DNA of 28,729 nucleotides from RYN-433 sp036558265 (GTDB lineage: Bacteria > Planctomycetota > Phycisphaerae > Tepidisphaerales > Tepidisphaeraceae), in contig DATBFY010000430.1 in NCBI GenBank assembly GCA_036558265.1, positions 1 through 28,729 of the forward strand, written 5' to 3'. A program made the position numbers and the translations under genes. Positions 8,193-15,209 of this stretch are shown here, in pieces. The notes below the pieces were generated by a model. The model was given only the letters and a program-made list of their open reading frames with translations. It made no database searches and was not told the DNA's origin. Every line of letters begins with the position of its first letter. Positions within the stretch are counted from its first letter, which is position 1.

Positions 8193-8798
8193 ATGGCGAG
8201 TACGAAAACGACGAATGCGGCGGCTGCGGCGACCTCCACCCTGCTGGCCAAGCCTGCGGAGTTGGACGAGTTCCTGGCGAAGCTCGCCGCCCGCGACCGG
8301 CAGAACGTGGACCGCCACCTGATGGCCGCCGACGCCGAGGCCGAGGGCGATCACGGTACGCTGTGGCGTCGATTGGCGCGGGCGCTCTTCACGCTTTCGC
8401 CGCACGCCGTGACGACGATCGGGCAGCAGGCGCTGCTCTTCTTCATCGCCGATGGCAAGTACAAGAAGCAGGTCTTCGCGATGGAAGACCCGCGCGACGG
8501 GCGATTGCTCGTCTACACGGCGGACGTGCTCAAGGAGGCGACCAAGCAGGGGATCCTGACGCCGCCCGCGAAGGGGGACGCGTCGGCCGGCTACGTCGTC
8601 GGGAGCGACAAGTCGCAGCGCCTCCTGATCGAGCCGCTGGACGCGGCGAATACGCCCAACCCCCACGCGTGGTACAAGAACATGCTGGGCTGGGGCCGCA
8701 AGGCGCTGCGGATCACCCTGCCGGTGAAGGCGACGGCACAGCAGATCGAGGCGACCGAGGCGCTGGGGGCGCTGACCGCCAAGGGATTCACGAAATAA
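8193..8798 (+). CDS. Conserved-looking hypothetical protein
   Basis: A 201-residue soluble protein with no signal peptide or membrane segment. The first 18 residues are low-complexity Thr/Ala. Helical segments follow (ELDEFLAKLAARDRQNVDRH and TLWRRLARALFTLSPHA), then a mixed alpha/beta half with GQQALLFFIADGKYKKQVFA and ending KALRITLPVKATAQQIEATE. Start ATG at 8193 has GGAG about nine bases upstream. A TTAAGAT -10-like box at 8126-8132 could serve its own promoter. It is the last plus-strand gene before the terminator at 8863. I do not recognise a family. Confidence 0.7.
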   Translation: MASTKTTNAAAAATSTLLAKPAELDEFLAKLAARDRQNVDRHLMAADAEAEGDHGTLWRRLARALFTLSPHAVTTIGQQALLFFIADGKYKKQVFAMEDPRDGRLLVYTADVLKEATKQGILTPPAKGDASAGYVVGSDKSQRLLIEPLDAANTPNPHAWYKNMLGWGRKALRITLPVKATAQQIEATEALGALTAKGFTK

Positions 8799-8819
8799 GG
8801 ATGAAGGCAGAAGGATGAA
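8797..8819. repeat. AAGGATGAA short-word repeat at the stop codon
   Basis: Two copies of AAGGATGAA (8797-8805 and 8811-8819) separated by GGCAG. The first copy shares its two leading bases with the TAA stop of the preceding gene. It resembles dispersed intergenic repeats built from words like these; the dispersal itself needs genome data. Confidence 0.5.
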
Positions 8820-8862
8820 TCGGATCACGGCGATCCGCGTCGTCTGACTTCTCGTGCTTAAG

Positions 8863-8890
8863 CCCCGGATGCACATCCGGGGTTTGGTTT
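8863..8890 (+). terminator. Terminator between convergent genes
   Basis: Stem CCCCGGAT (8863-8870), loop GCAC, and ATCCGGGG (8875-8882) are followed by T-rich sequence TTTGGTTT. It touches the stop codon of the minus-strand isomerase-like gene at 8890, and mainly serves the plus strand. Confidence 0.75.
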
Positions 8891-9750
8891 CATTTCTGGA
8901 ATTGCGATAAGAATTTCAGGCTCTGCGGGATCTGTTCCAGGGGCGTGGGGGATTCGTCTTCGATGAAGACGTACTCGACCTTGGTCCTGGCGATCGCGTC
9001 GATCAGCGGGCGCCAGCGCACCTGGCCGGTGCCGAGCACCACGTCGTTTCGCGTGTCGGTCGAGCCGGTGAAGACGTGGGTGGGGACGCCCTTCTTGAGA
9101 TCCTTGAAGTGCATCAGGATCCAGCGGTCGGCGTACTTCGTGAGCAGCTCCGCGGGGTTCTGGCCCGGATGCACGGCCCACAGCACGTCCATCTGGAAGC
9201 TCACCAACCTGGGGTCGGTCTCCTTCACCAGGAGGTCGAAGAGCGTGCCGCCCTCGTGCGGCTGAAACTCGTAACCGTGGTTGTGATAGAAGAATCGGAT
9301 GCCCAGGGCGGCGGTGGCCTTGCCGGCCTTGTTGAAGACCTCGGCCGCGTGGCGGCAGGTGGCCTCGTCGAAGTCGCCGTTGTGCGGGATCCAGGCGACG
9401 CCGACGAACTTCAGGCCCAAAGCCTGGGCCTGTTTCGCGGTCGCCTCGGGATCCTTTTCCCACAGGTCGAAGCCCAGGTGGGCGCTGACGGGAATGAGCC
9501 CGCGGGCGTCGAGGGCGGCGCGGAATTTCTCGACCGGTTGCCCGTACGTGCCCGCCAGCTCGACGTACTTGAAGCCCAGCGCCTTGACCTTGTCGAGCGT
9601 CTTCTCGACGCCGTCGGCCTGGAACTGGTTGCGCAGCGAGTAGAGCTGCAGACCGACGGGAACCTTGAGCTGCGGCGTGTCTTGTGCGGCGGTCATGATG
9701 GGGAGGGCGAAGATCGCCAGGAACGAGGTGAGGATCGTGCGGGTGGACAT
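8890..9750 (-). CDS. Secreted sugar phosphate isomerase/epimerase-like protein (xylose-isomerase TIM barrel)
   Basis: A 286-residue protein of the AP-endonuclease-2/xylose-isomerase-like TIM-barrel family. A signal peptide is visible (ILTSFLAIFALPIMTAA, cleavage near residue 22), followed by the family start VGLQLYSLRNQF. Further family features are KYVELAGTYGQPVEKF, HLGFDLWEKD, FYHNHGYEFQP and QMDVLWAVHPG, with acidic and histidine residues that bind a divalent metal in relatives. Such exported proteins accompany DUF1080 and Gfo/Idh genes in 3-keto-glycoside metabolism of Bacteroidetes and planctomycetes, where they act as lyases or isomerases on 3-keto-sugars. ATG at 9750 is chosen because it opens the signal peptide; the frame extends to a TTG at 9786. 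Two DUF1080 genes lie upstream on the same strand. Specific reaction unproven. Confidence 0.85.
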   Translation of the reverse strand: MSTRTILTSFLAIFALPIMTAAQDTPQLKVPVGLQLYSLRNQFQADGVEKTLDKVKALGFKYVELAGTYGQPVEKFRAALDARGLIPVSAHLGFDLWEKDPEATAKQAQALGLKFVGVAWIPHNGDFDEATCRHAAEVFNKAGKATAALGIRFFYHNHGYEFQPHEGGTLFDLLVKETDPRLVSFQMDVLWAVHPGQNPAELLTKYADRWILMHFKDLKKGVPTHVFTGSTDTRNDVVLGTGQVRWRPLIDAIARTKVEYVFIEDESPTPLEQIPQSLKFLSQFQK

Positions 9751-9796
9751 GGGGGAAAGTGTTGACCCGGCGGCGGCGGATGTCAACGGTTCGTGG

Positions 9797-9852
9797 CACG
9801 GGCGGCTCGCCCGTGAATGTGTGAAGACACGGGCGGGGCGACCGCGTTACGG
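9797..9852. repeat. CACGGGCG hairpin repeat, two units
   Basis: The first unit is a perfect hairpin, CACGGGCG (9797-9804), loop GCT, CGCCCGTG (9808-9815). A second, degenerate unit at 9828-9852 differs at three positions from the copy at 28223-28247. The TAA stop of the DUF1080 gene (9847-9849) lies inside the degenerate unit. Confidence 0.75.
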
Positions 9853-10557
9853 CTTTAGCGGCTTGATCTTGACGTTCTTGAACCACAGATCCGAGAGGTG
9901 ATCCTGCAGGCCGACGTAGCCGGAACGAGGCATGTCTTTCAGGGCCGACTTGAACTTGTTGGCCGTGCCGTCGGGGTTCTTGCCCGCTTCCTTCCAGTCG
10001 TCGAGGTTGGCATCCATCACTTTCCGGCCATTGAGGACGACTTCGATTTTCGCCCCCTTGGCGGTGATCTCCACGTGCTGCCACTCGCCCGCGGGTCTGG
10101 CGGCGTTGGCGGAGGGCTCCCTCGCGTCATAGAGCGCGCCGCTGTCATGTTTGCCGACCTTGGCCTTGCCGCCCGAGTCGTAGATCTGGATCTCGAACCC
10201 GCTCTGCACCGGGTCGGCGGGGTCGGTCACGCGGAAGAAGACGCCGGAGTTGCATTTGGGCGTGATCTTGAAATCCAGCGCCAGCACGAAGTCGGCAAAC
10301 TTTCTGGCCGTGTAGTCGCAGACGTAGAGCTTGCGCCCGCCGGCCATGTTGCGGGGGTTGAACGCGCCGTCCTTCACGTTGGCGGCGGGGATCGGATCCT
10401 CGCCGATCCGCCAGCCGTCCATCGACCTGCCGTCGAAGAGGAGCAGCCAGCCGTCGGCCTTCTCCTGCGGAGTCAGTTCGTTGTCGGCGCCGCGGGCGAG
10501 GTGCGCGAGGACGAGCAGGATGACAAGTATTGCGAGGCAGGAGGTTTTTGAGTCCAT
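9847..10557 (-). CDS. DUF1080 protein (3-keto-disaccharide hydrolase family), copy A
   Basis: A 236-residue secreted protein, with signal peptide LAILVILLVLAHLARG and mature start near ADNELT. It has the family pattern EKADGWLLLFDGRSMDGW at the N-terminus, FKITPKCNSGVFFRV in the middle, GFEIQIYDSG, GEWQHVEITAKG, VVLNGRKVMDANL, and the C-terminal GYVGLQDHLSDLWFKNVKIK. This is a concanavalin-like beta-sandwich; characterised members hydrolyse 3-keto-glycosides made by Gfo/Idh dehydrogenases. ATG at 10557 has AGGA six bases upstream and opens the signal peptide. It is paralogous to the next minus-strand gene upstream (10717-11409), from which it is separated by a 96-base inverted-repeat element. 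The canonical LQDH motif is intact here. Confidence 0.9.
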   Translation of the reverse strand: MDSKTSCLAILVILLVLAHLARGADNELTPQEKADGWLLLFDGRSMDGWRIGEDPIPAANVKDGAFNPRNMAGGRKLYVCDYTARKFADFVLALDFKITPKCNSGVFFRVTDPADPVQSGFEIQIYDSGGKAKVGKHDSGALYDAREPSANAARPAGEWQHVEITAKGAKIEVVLNGRKVMDANLDDWKEAGKNPDGTANKFKSALKDMPRSGYVGLQDHLSDLWFKNVKIKPLKP

Positions 10558-10586
10558 GGGAATTCCTGGCGTGATCACCGGCCAGC

Positions 10587-10682
10587 GTCATCCTGAGGGA
10601 GTTTCAAACGACCGAAGGATCTTGCTCCCAACGATTGATCACTTCCCTTCCAGGCAAGATCCTTCGCTGCGCTCAGGATGAC
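10587..10682. repeat. 96-bp inverted-repeat element between DUF1080 paralogues
   Basis: Terminal inverted repeats GTCATCCTGAG (10587-10597) and CTCAGGATGAC (10672-10682) are perfect over 11 bases, and an inner pair CGAAGGATCTTG (10613-10624) and CAAGATCCTTCG (10655-10666) is perfect over 12. RNA of either strand would fold into one long hairpin. No coding capacity. I have met similar sequences as dispersed repeats in other bacterial genomes; copy number here is unknown. Confidence 0.85.
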
Positions 10683-10716
10683 GGCTCGAACGCCGCCGGA
10701 AGGCGCGAATACGATC

Positions 10717-11409
10717 TTACTTCAGCGGCTTGACCTTGATGTTCTTGTACCAGCAGTTCTTCCCCTTGTCGTGGAAGGACAGGCCGATGTACCCCTCCCG
10801 CGGCATGTCCTTCAGCGCCCACTTGAACTTGTTCTTCGACCCATCCGGGTTCTTGCCGGCCTCTTTCCATTGATCCATGTCCGCATCGATCACCTGCTCG
10901 CCGTTGAGGATGACCTTCACGGTCGGTCCCTTGCAGATCACCTCGCAGTGGTTCCACTCGCCGGCGGGTTTGACGGTCTGTTTCGATGGCGCGAGGAACT
11001 CGTAGAGCGAGCCGCACTCGAAGCGGGTCGGCGGCTTGCCGCAGGAGTCGAGCACCTGGATCTCGAAGCCCCGGCCGATGCCGTTGTCGCCCGGCTTGGC
11101 GATCCGGAAGAAGAGGCCCGAGTTGGTGCCCGCGTCGAACTTGTAGTCGCACGAGAAGTGGAAGTCGGAGAACTTTTGATCGTAATGCGAGCAGTAGACG
11201 CCCTGGTCGAGCACGTTGAGCGCGCCGTCCTGGGCCTGCTTGGCGGGCATGGGCTTCTCGCCGCATTTCCAGCCGGCGGTGGATTTGCCGTCGAACATGA
11301 GGATCCAGCCATCCGCCTTCTCCTGGTCGGTGAGCGTGTTGTCCGCGGCGCGGGCGAGACAGGGGACGAGGAGGACGGCGGCGAGGCAGGCGAGGATTGT
11401 TCGGCTCAC
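10717..11409 (-). CDS. DUF1080 protein (3-keto-disaccharide hydrolase family), copy B
   Basis: A 230-residue secreted protein clearly paralogous to copy A: EKADGWILMFDGKSTAGW, NSGLFFRIAKPGDN, RGFEIQVLDSCGK, GEWNHCEVICKG, VILNGEQVIDADM, then EAGKNPDGSKNKFKWALKDM. Near the C-terminus the common LQDH is replaced by LSFHDKGKNCWYKN, so a position that is usually conserved is changed, and it has several extra cysteines. GTG at 11409 is chosen because it opens the signal peptide SRTILACLAAVLLVPCLARA and GGGAG stands six bases upstream; the open frame extends to 11529 only through repeat DNA. It is probably the first gene of a minus-strand unit with copy A and the isomerase-like gene. It may act on a different keto-sugar or have lost activity. 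Confidence 0.88.
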   Translation of the reverse strand: MSRTILACLAAVLLVPCLARAADNTLTDQEKADGWILMFDGKSTAGWKCGEKPMPAKQAQDGALNVLDQGVYCSHYDQKFSDFHFSCDYKFDAGTNSGLFFRIAKPGDNGIGRGFEIQVLDSCGKPPTRFECGSLYEFLAPSKQTVKPAGEWNHCEVICKGPTVKVILNGEQVIDADMDQWKEAGKNPDGSKNKFKWALKDMPREGYIGLSFHDKGKNCWYKNIKVKPLK

Positions 11410-11433
11410 AATAGTCTCCCGGAAAACAGCTCT

Positions 11434-11462
11434 ACCACAGAGCACACAGAGGACACGGAGGA
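11434..11462. repeat. CACAGAG/CACGGAG short-word repeat
   Basis: ACCACAGAGC, ACACAGAGG and ACACGGAGG follow each other directly just upstream of the DUF1080 copy B start. It has the look of a dispersed intergenic repeat built from near-identical 9-10-base words. Confidence 0.5.
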
Positions 11463-11722
11463 CGGCGGTATGAGTTAAGACAAGCGGGGATGGGAGAAGT
11501 TGAACGCGGCGGCGGGAGCTTCCGGCCAAACAACGTCACACGGCGCGGGCGGCTTCCCGCGCGCTGCGCTGCGCCCGCCACGGAGGGTGGACGGCGGCGC
11601 GGTTGCCGGGACGGTGTAGGCGGGGTTTGGGGCAGCGCCCCAATGGGCCGGAATTCCAACTTCTCACCGCCGGATGGAGGCCCAGGCTCGGCGCAAGACC
11701 CGTCGATCTGTCGTAGATCGGC
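11463..11722. other. Gene-poor GC-rich intergenic stretch
   Basis: No gene I can support. It holds a TTGGGGC/GCCCCAA hairpin (11627-11643, loop AGC) and GC-rich imperfect palindromes near 11540-11590. The first part should contain the promoter of the minus-strand DUF1080 unit, but no convincing -35/-10 pair is seen. Confidence 0.4.
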
Positions 11723-12103
11723 ATGCGCAACCGGTTATCGGCCGCGCACAAGTTCCATTTCCCCTTTTCAGGTTTCGCGCAAGCCTTGAATGACGCGTTG
11801 AAGGGTGTGAACGACTCGTTGAAGGGTGTGAATGACTCGTTGAAGGGTGTGAACGACTCGTTCAAGGGTGTGAATGACTCGTTGAAGGGTGTGAATGATT
11901 CGTTGAAGGGTGTGAATGATTCGTTGAAGGGTGTGAATGACTCGTTCATGGGTGTGAACGACTCGTTGAAGGCCTTTTCGAAGTCGTTCACACCTTATTG
12001 GAACTCGCGCAAGGCCTTCTCGACGTCCGGCGCGACCGGAGCCGATCTCGCCTCCGGCAGAAAGAGGAGTCAGCGACCGATAACGGCGGATGAACAGGGA
12101 TGA
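11723..12103 (+). CDS. Possible small coiled-coil repeat protein encoded by the minisatellite
   Basis: A 126-residue frame starting ATG at 11723. Residues about 26-85 are eight to nine heptads of the type LKGVNDS, with L or F at the first and V at the fourth position, the spacing of a coiled coil. Changes between units are mostly silent (AAC/AAT, GAC/GAT) or conserve hydrophobicity (L to F), which is mild support for this strand. The C-terminal 40 residues run into an unrelated intergenic inverted repeat, and no good Shine-Dalgarno sequence precedes the ATG. The opposite strand is also open (GTG at 11991 to 11536) and reads FNESFTP heptads. Whether either is translated is unclear. Confidence 0.3.
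   Translation: MRNRLSAAHKFHFPFSGFAQALNDALKGVNDSLKGVNDSLKGVNDSFKGVNDSLKGVNDSLKGVNDSLKGVNDSFMGVNDSLKAFSKSFTPYWNSRKAFSTSGATGADLASGRKRSQRPITADEQG
11798..11972. repeat. 21-bp tandem repeat (minisatellite), 8 units plus a partial
   Basis: Eight contiguous units of the type TTGAAGGGTGTGAACGACTC plus G (11798-11965), then a seven-base partial unit. Units differ at only a few positions: AAC/AAT, GAC/GAT, TTG/TTC and one AAG to ATG. There are no spacers, so it is not a CRISPR. The 21-base period keeps the reading frame on both strands. Confidence 0.95.
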
Positions 12104-12225
12104 AAGACGATCCACGAAGGGTCACGAATGAACACCAATGCTTTCTTCTTATTCGTGACCATTCGTGCTCATTCGTGGATCAACTCCTTTGCCTTTATCC
12201 GTGTTCATCGGTGTTCATCTGTGGC
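12087..12225. repeat. Composite inverted repeat with about 10-bp words
   Basis: Nested perfect pairs: GGTCACGAAT (12120-12129) with ATTCGTGACC (12151-12160), and GATCCACGAA (12109-12118) with TTCGTGGATC (12172-12181); GATGAAC (12089-12095) can pair with GTTCATC further out. The right arm is made of 10-base words: ATTCGTGACC, ATTCGTGCTC, ATTCGTGGAT, then CGTGTTCATC and GGTGTTCATC. It ends 19 bases from the cardiolipin synthase stop, on its 3' side. Confidence 0.8.
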
Positions 12226-12243
12226 CAATCTTCCGCCGCCGGA

Positions 12244-13668
12244 TCACAAGAGCGAATCCGCCAGCCTCGCCGTGTTCTGCAGCACCTTCACCACCGCTGG
12301 CCGATTCGCCCATGCCTGGCGGGTGATCTGGATCGAATCGGCGAAATACCGCTCCTGGATCCGCTTCAATTCCGCCACCACGCCCGCGTCGTACACCACC
12401 AGCATCACCTCGGCGTTGAGCATGAACGAGCGGATGTCCATGTTGCTCGAGCCGATCAGCGCCACGTCATCGTCGATGCTCACGTGCTTGGCGTGCAGGA
12501 AGCGCTTGGTGTAGTTGTGGATGCGCACGCCGCCATCCAGCAACTCGTCGTAGAACGAGCGCTGGCCGAGCCCGACCAGGTACTGGTCGATCTGCCGCGG
12601 GGCCACCAGGTGCACCTCGACACCTCGCAGGACGGCCGTCGTCATCGCCTGGACGAACGGCTCATCGGGCACGAAGTAGGGCGAGGTGATCACGACCCGC
12701 TTTGTGGCCGCGTGGATCAGCGAGACGATGAAGCGCTGGTTGTTCTCGTGCGGGTACCCCGGGCCGCTGGGCAGGAGCTGCGCCACCGCCGATCCCTGCG
12801 GCGGCACGTCCGGGAAGAGCAGCGGGTGGCGGATCTCCTCACCGGTCTCCACCAGTCGATCGGCCAGCAATACCGCCTGCATCTGCCCCGCCATGGGCCC
12901 GACAACCCGCACGACCAGCTCCTCGTAAACCAGCGGGCGCTTGAAGCCGGCATCGATGATGTTCTGCGAGCCGGTGTAGCCGATCCGCCCATCGATCACC
13001 GCCAGCTTGCGGTGATTGCGCAGGTCGAGGCGCGCCGTGCGGATGCGGATCAGCCGCGACTTCAGGAGCGCGACCACCTCCACCCCCGCCGCGCGCAGGC
13101 GGGGTGCCAGCGTCCGCAGCGCGCGCTTCGAGCCGCGCCCGTCCATCAGCACGCGGCAGGAGATCTTCCGCTCTCGGGCGGCCCGGATCAGCGCATCGGC
13201 CACGCGATTGCCCGTCCGGTCATCGGCGAAGATGTAGTAGAGCAGGTGGACGTGATGCACGGCGGCATCGATATCAGAGACGAGCCGGTCGATCGCCGCG
13301 TCGTAATCGTCGATCAACTCGATCGCGTTGCCGGCCAGGATCTGGAAGTCTCCCAGGTTCTGCGCCAGTTGCACGACATGCGCGAACTGCGGCGGCAGGT
13401 CCGGCGCGACCGCCACGCCGGGACGCAGTCGCTCGGCCTGTTCCTGGCGGATCATCTGCGAGATCCGCGCCTGCAGCTCGACCCGCCGCCGCGGCAGATA
13501 CGGCCGGCCGATCAGCCAGTACAGGATCATCCCCGGCCAGGGGAGCAGGAAGATCAGCAGCAGCCACGCCCTGGCCGCCGCCGCGCTCCGCCGCCGCGGC
13601 ACGTGCACGAGCATCCAGAGGCGCACGGCCCATTCACTCAGATAATAAGCCAAGCTCCAGGAGAACAT
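12244..13668 (-). CDS. cls: Cardiolipin synthase (phospholipase D family)
   Basis: A 474-residue membrane enzyme that joins two phosphatidylglycerol molecules into cardiolipin plus glycerol. Two N-terminal hydrophobic segments (about residues 4-20 and 33-53) are followed by two phospholipase D domains. HKD motif 1 is H219-R-K221 with D226 (HRKLAVID, then GYTGSQN), and HKD motif 2 is H392-A-K394 with D399 (HAKHVSID, then LIGSSNMD). Length is typical for bacterial Cls. The frame is open to 13869, but the extra 67 codons are translated intergenic repeat DNA, so ATG at 13668 is chosen; no Shine-Dalgarno sequence is evident. It diverges from the Gfo/Idh gene across a repeat-filled 220-base gap. 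Confidence 0.93.
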   Translation of the reverse strand: MFSWSLAYYLSEWAVRLWMLVHVPRRRSAAAARAWLLLIFLLPWPGMILYWLIGRPYLPRRRVELQARISQMIRQEQAERLRPGVAVAPDLPPQFAHVVQLAQNLGDFQILAGNAIELIDDYDAAIDRLVSDIDAAVHHVHLLYYIFADDRTGNRVADALIRAARERKISCRVLMDGRGSKRALRTLAPRLRAAGVEVVALLKSRLIRIRTARLDLRNHRKLAVIDGRIGYTGSQNIIDAGFKRPLVYEELVVRVVGPMAGQMQAVLLADRLVETGEEIRHPLLFPDVPPQGSAVAQLLPSGPGYPHENNQRFIVSLIHAATKRVVITSPYFVPDEPFVQAMTTAVLRGVEVHLVAPRQIDQYLVGLGQRSFYDELLDGGVRIHNYTKRFLHAKHVSIDDDVALIGSSNMDIRSFMLNAEVMLVVYDAGVVAELKRIQERYFADSIQITRQAWANRPAVVKVLQNTARLADSLL

Positions 13669-13676
13669 TGGAGACG

Positions 13677-13816
13677 GTCCGTTGTCCGTAGTCAGTTGTC
13701 CGTTGTTGCGAAAATCTCCGGTATGAATCGTTAATTGTCCATTGCGCGATCGCATCATCACAACGGGCGACCAACAACTGACAACGGACAACGGACAACG
13801 GACCACGGACCACGAA
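13677..13816. repeat. NGTCCGT heptamer-word inverted repeat between cls and Gfo/Idh
   Basis: The left arm (13677-13708) is made of words such as TGTCCGT and AGTCAGT, and the right arm (13772-13816) of ACAACGG/ACCACGG, their reverse complements. Between them lies about 60 bases, including GCGATCGC. A related smaller palindrome (CGTTAATTGT and ACAATTGACG) is nested around the right side. Heptamer-built intergenic repeats are known from cyanobacteria (STRR sequences); any relation is unproven. Confidence 0.8.
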
Positions 13817-13819
13817 CAA

Positions 13820-13847
13820 TTGACGATCCGCGCCCCATCGATACACT
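13820..13847 (+). promoter_or_regulatory. Promoter of the Gfo/Idh gene
   Basis: TTGACG (13820-13825), a 16-base spacer, and TACACT (13842-13847) form a good housekeeping-type promoter, giving a leader of about 35 bases. The -35 box lies directly at the end of the heptamer repeat. Confidence 0.55.
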
Positions 13848-13889
13848 CCACCCCCAAACTCACCCCCAATCCTCCGGGAGAACCCCGCC

Positions 13890-15086
13890 ATGCCCAACGG
13901 CGTCACCAACGTCTGTCTGATCGGCAACAAGTTCATGGGCCGCGCCCACGCCAACGCGCTCTTGAAGGTCAACAAGTTCTTCACCGACCTGCCCAGTCAG
14001 GCCATCATGCACACGGTCGTCGGCCGAAATGACCAGGAGAACCAGACGTTCGCGAAGCGCTGGGGCTTTGAACACACCAGCAACGACTGGAAGGCCGCGG
14101 TCAGGAATCCCGAGATCGACCTGGTGGACGTCACCTCGCCTAACAATGCCCACGCCGAGATGTCCATCGCGGCTTTGGAGGCCGGCAAGCACGTCGCCTG
14201 CGAGAAGCCGCTGGCCGGCTCGATCGACGACGCCCGCGCCATGCGGGATGCGGCGAAGAAGGCGAAGAAGAGCAAGACCTTCGTCTGGTACGTCTACCGC
14301 CGCGTGCCGGCCGTCGCGCTGGCGCATCAACTGGTGAAGGAGGGCAAGCTCGGGCGGATCTATCACATCCGCGCCTGGTACCTCCAGGACTGGGCCGGGC
14401 CGGATGTGCCGCTGATCTGGCGCTTCAGCAAGAAAGTCTCGGGCTCCGGATCCAATGGCGACCTGGGCGCGCACATCATCGACATGGCCCGCTTCATCAC
14501 CGGCGAGGAGTTCACCACGATCAACGGCGCGATCCAGGAGACGTTCGTCAAGGAGCGCGACATCCCGCAGCAGGGGAGCAAGGGCGGCATCGCCGCCGGC
14601 GCGGCAGGCGGGACTGCCAGGAAGGGCAAGGTGGACGTGGACGACGCCACGCTCTTCCTCGCCCGCATGAGCGGCGGGGCGGCGTGTACCTTCGAGGCCA
14701 CGCGCTTCGCCACCGGCAATCAGAACAAGAACGGCATGGAGATCAACGGCGAGAAGGGGGCCATCATGTTCAACTTCGAGGACATGAACTGGCTCAACTT
14801 CTACGACCGCACGACAGACCGAAAGGTGCAGGGTTGGACCAGGATCATGGCCACCCACGGCGGCGCCCACCCCTACGCCGACGCCTGGTGGCCGGATGCC
14901 CACATCATCGGCTACGAGCACACCTTCATCAACATGACGGCGGACATCCTCAAGGTGCTGGGCGGCCAGCCACCGGTGGTCCCCCTCCCCGACTTCGAGG
15001 ATGCCTGGAAGACCCAGCAGGTGCTGGCGGCGGCGGAATTGAGCGCCAAAGAAGGCCGAACCGTAAAGATCGCGGAGATCAAGTAG
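13890..15086 (+). CDS. Gfo/Idh/MocA family NAD(P)-dependent oxidoreductase
   Basis: A 398-residue sugar dehydrogenase-like protein. The N-terminal Rossmann part begins NVCLIGNKFMGRAHANAL, a slightly changed GxGxxG (G-N-K-F-M-G). The family signature EKP is at residues 105-107 (ACEKPLAG), and the C-terminal domain carries NGDLGAHIIDMARFITGE with D191 and H195, the positions used for substrate binding or catalysis. No signal peptide or Tat motif is seen, so it is cytoplasmic. In 3-keto-glycoside pathways such enzymes oxidise or reduce the sugar C3 carbon, which fits the nearby DUF1080 and isomerase-like genes. ATG at 13890 has GGGAG about nine bases upstream. Exact substrate unknown. Confidence 0.92.
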   Translation: MPNGVTNVCLIGNKFMGRAHANALLKVNKFFTDLPSQAIMHTVVGRNDQENQTFAKRWGFEHTSNDWKAAVRNPEIDLVDVTSPNNAHAEMSIAALEAGKHVACEKPLAGSIDDARAMRDAAKKAKKSKTFVWYVYRRVPAVALAHQLVKEGKLGRIYHIRAWYLQDWAGPDVPLIWRFSKKVSGSGSNGDLGAHIIDMARFITGEEFTTINGAIQETFVKERDIPQQGSKGGIAAGAAGGTARKGKVDVDDATLFLARMSGGAACTFEATRFATGNQNKNGMEINGEKGAIMFNFEDMNWLNFYDRTTDRKVQGWTRIMATHGGAHPYADAWWPDAHIIGYEHTFINMTADILKVLGGQPPVVPLPDFEDAWKTQQVLAAAELSAKEGRTVKIAEIK

Positions 15087-15119
15087 GTCGGACACGATCG
15101 CCCCGCCTGTCGCACACGA

Positions 15120-15205
15120 TTGTCCGTTGTCCGTGGTCCGTCGTCCGCTGTTAAGATGTGGGCGCTGCAACGGACGACGGACCACGGACAACTGACAACG
15201 GACAG
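15120..15205. repeat. NGTCCGT heptamer-word palindrome upstream of the lipoprotein
   Basis: A perfect 21-base inverted pair (15127-15147 with 15171-15191) surrounds a 23-base loop that contains TTAAGAT (15151-15157), a -10-like sequence. Words TGTCCGT, TGTCCGT, GGTCCGT and CGTCCG follow each other in the left arm. The right arm carries one extra seven-base word. It fills nearly the whole gap between the Gfo/Idh stop and the lipoprotein start. Confidence 0.85.
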
Positions 15206-15209
15206 CCCC

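Noticed and set aside
6822..8876. 684-codon open frame on the minus strand
   Set aside because: Antisense shadow of the RRM and desaturase genes; the product is extremely Arg/His/Pro-rich.
10587..10682. Simple intrinsic terminator
   Set aside because: The hairpin is much longer than usual, with two nested inverted pairs and no T-run on either side, so an interspersed element is a better description.
11798..11972. CRISPR array
   Set aside because: Units are contiguous 21-bp tandem repeats with no spacers, and no cas genes are present.
13669..13869. N-terminal extension of cardiolipin synthase
   Set aside because: These codons translate heptamer repeat DNA (words such as VVRCPLSVVSC), a known annotation artefact; Cls homologues start at the first membrane helix.
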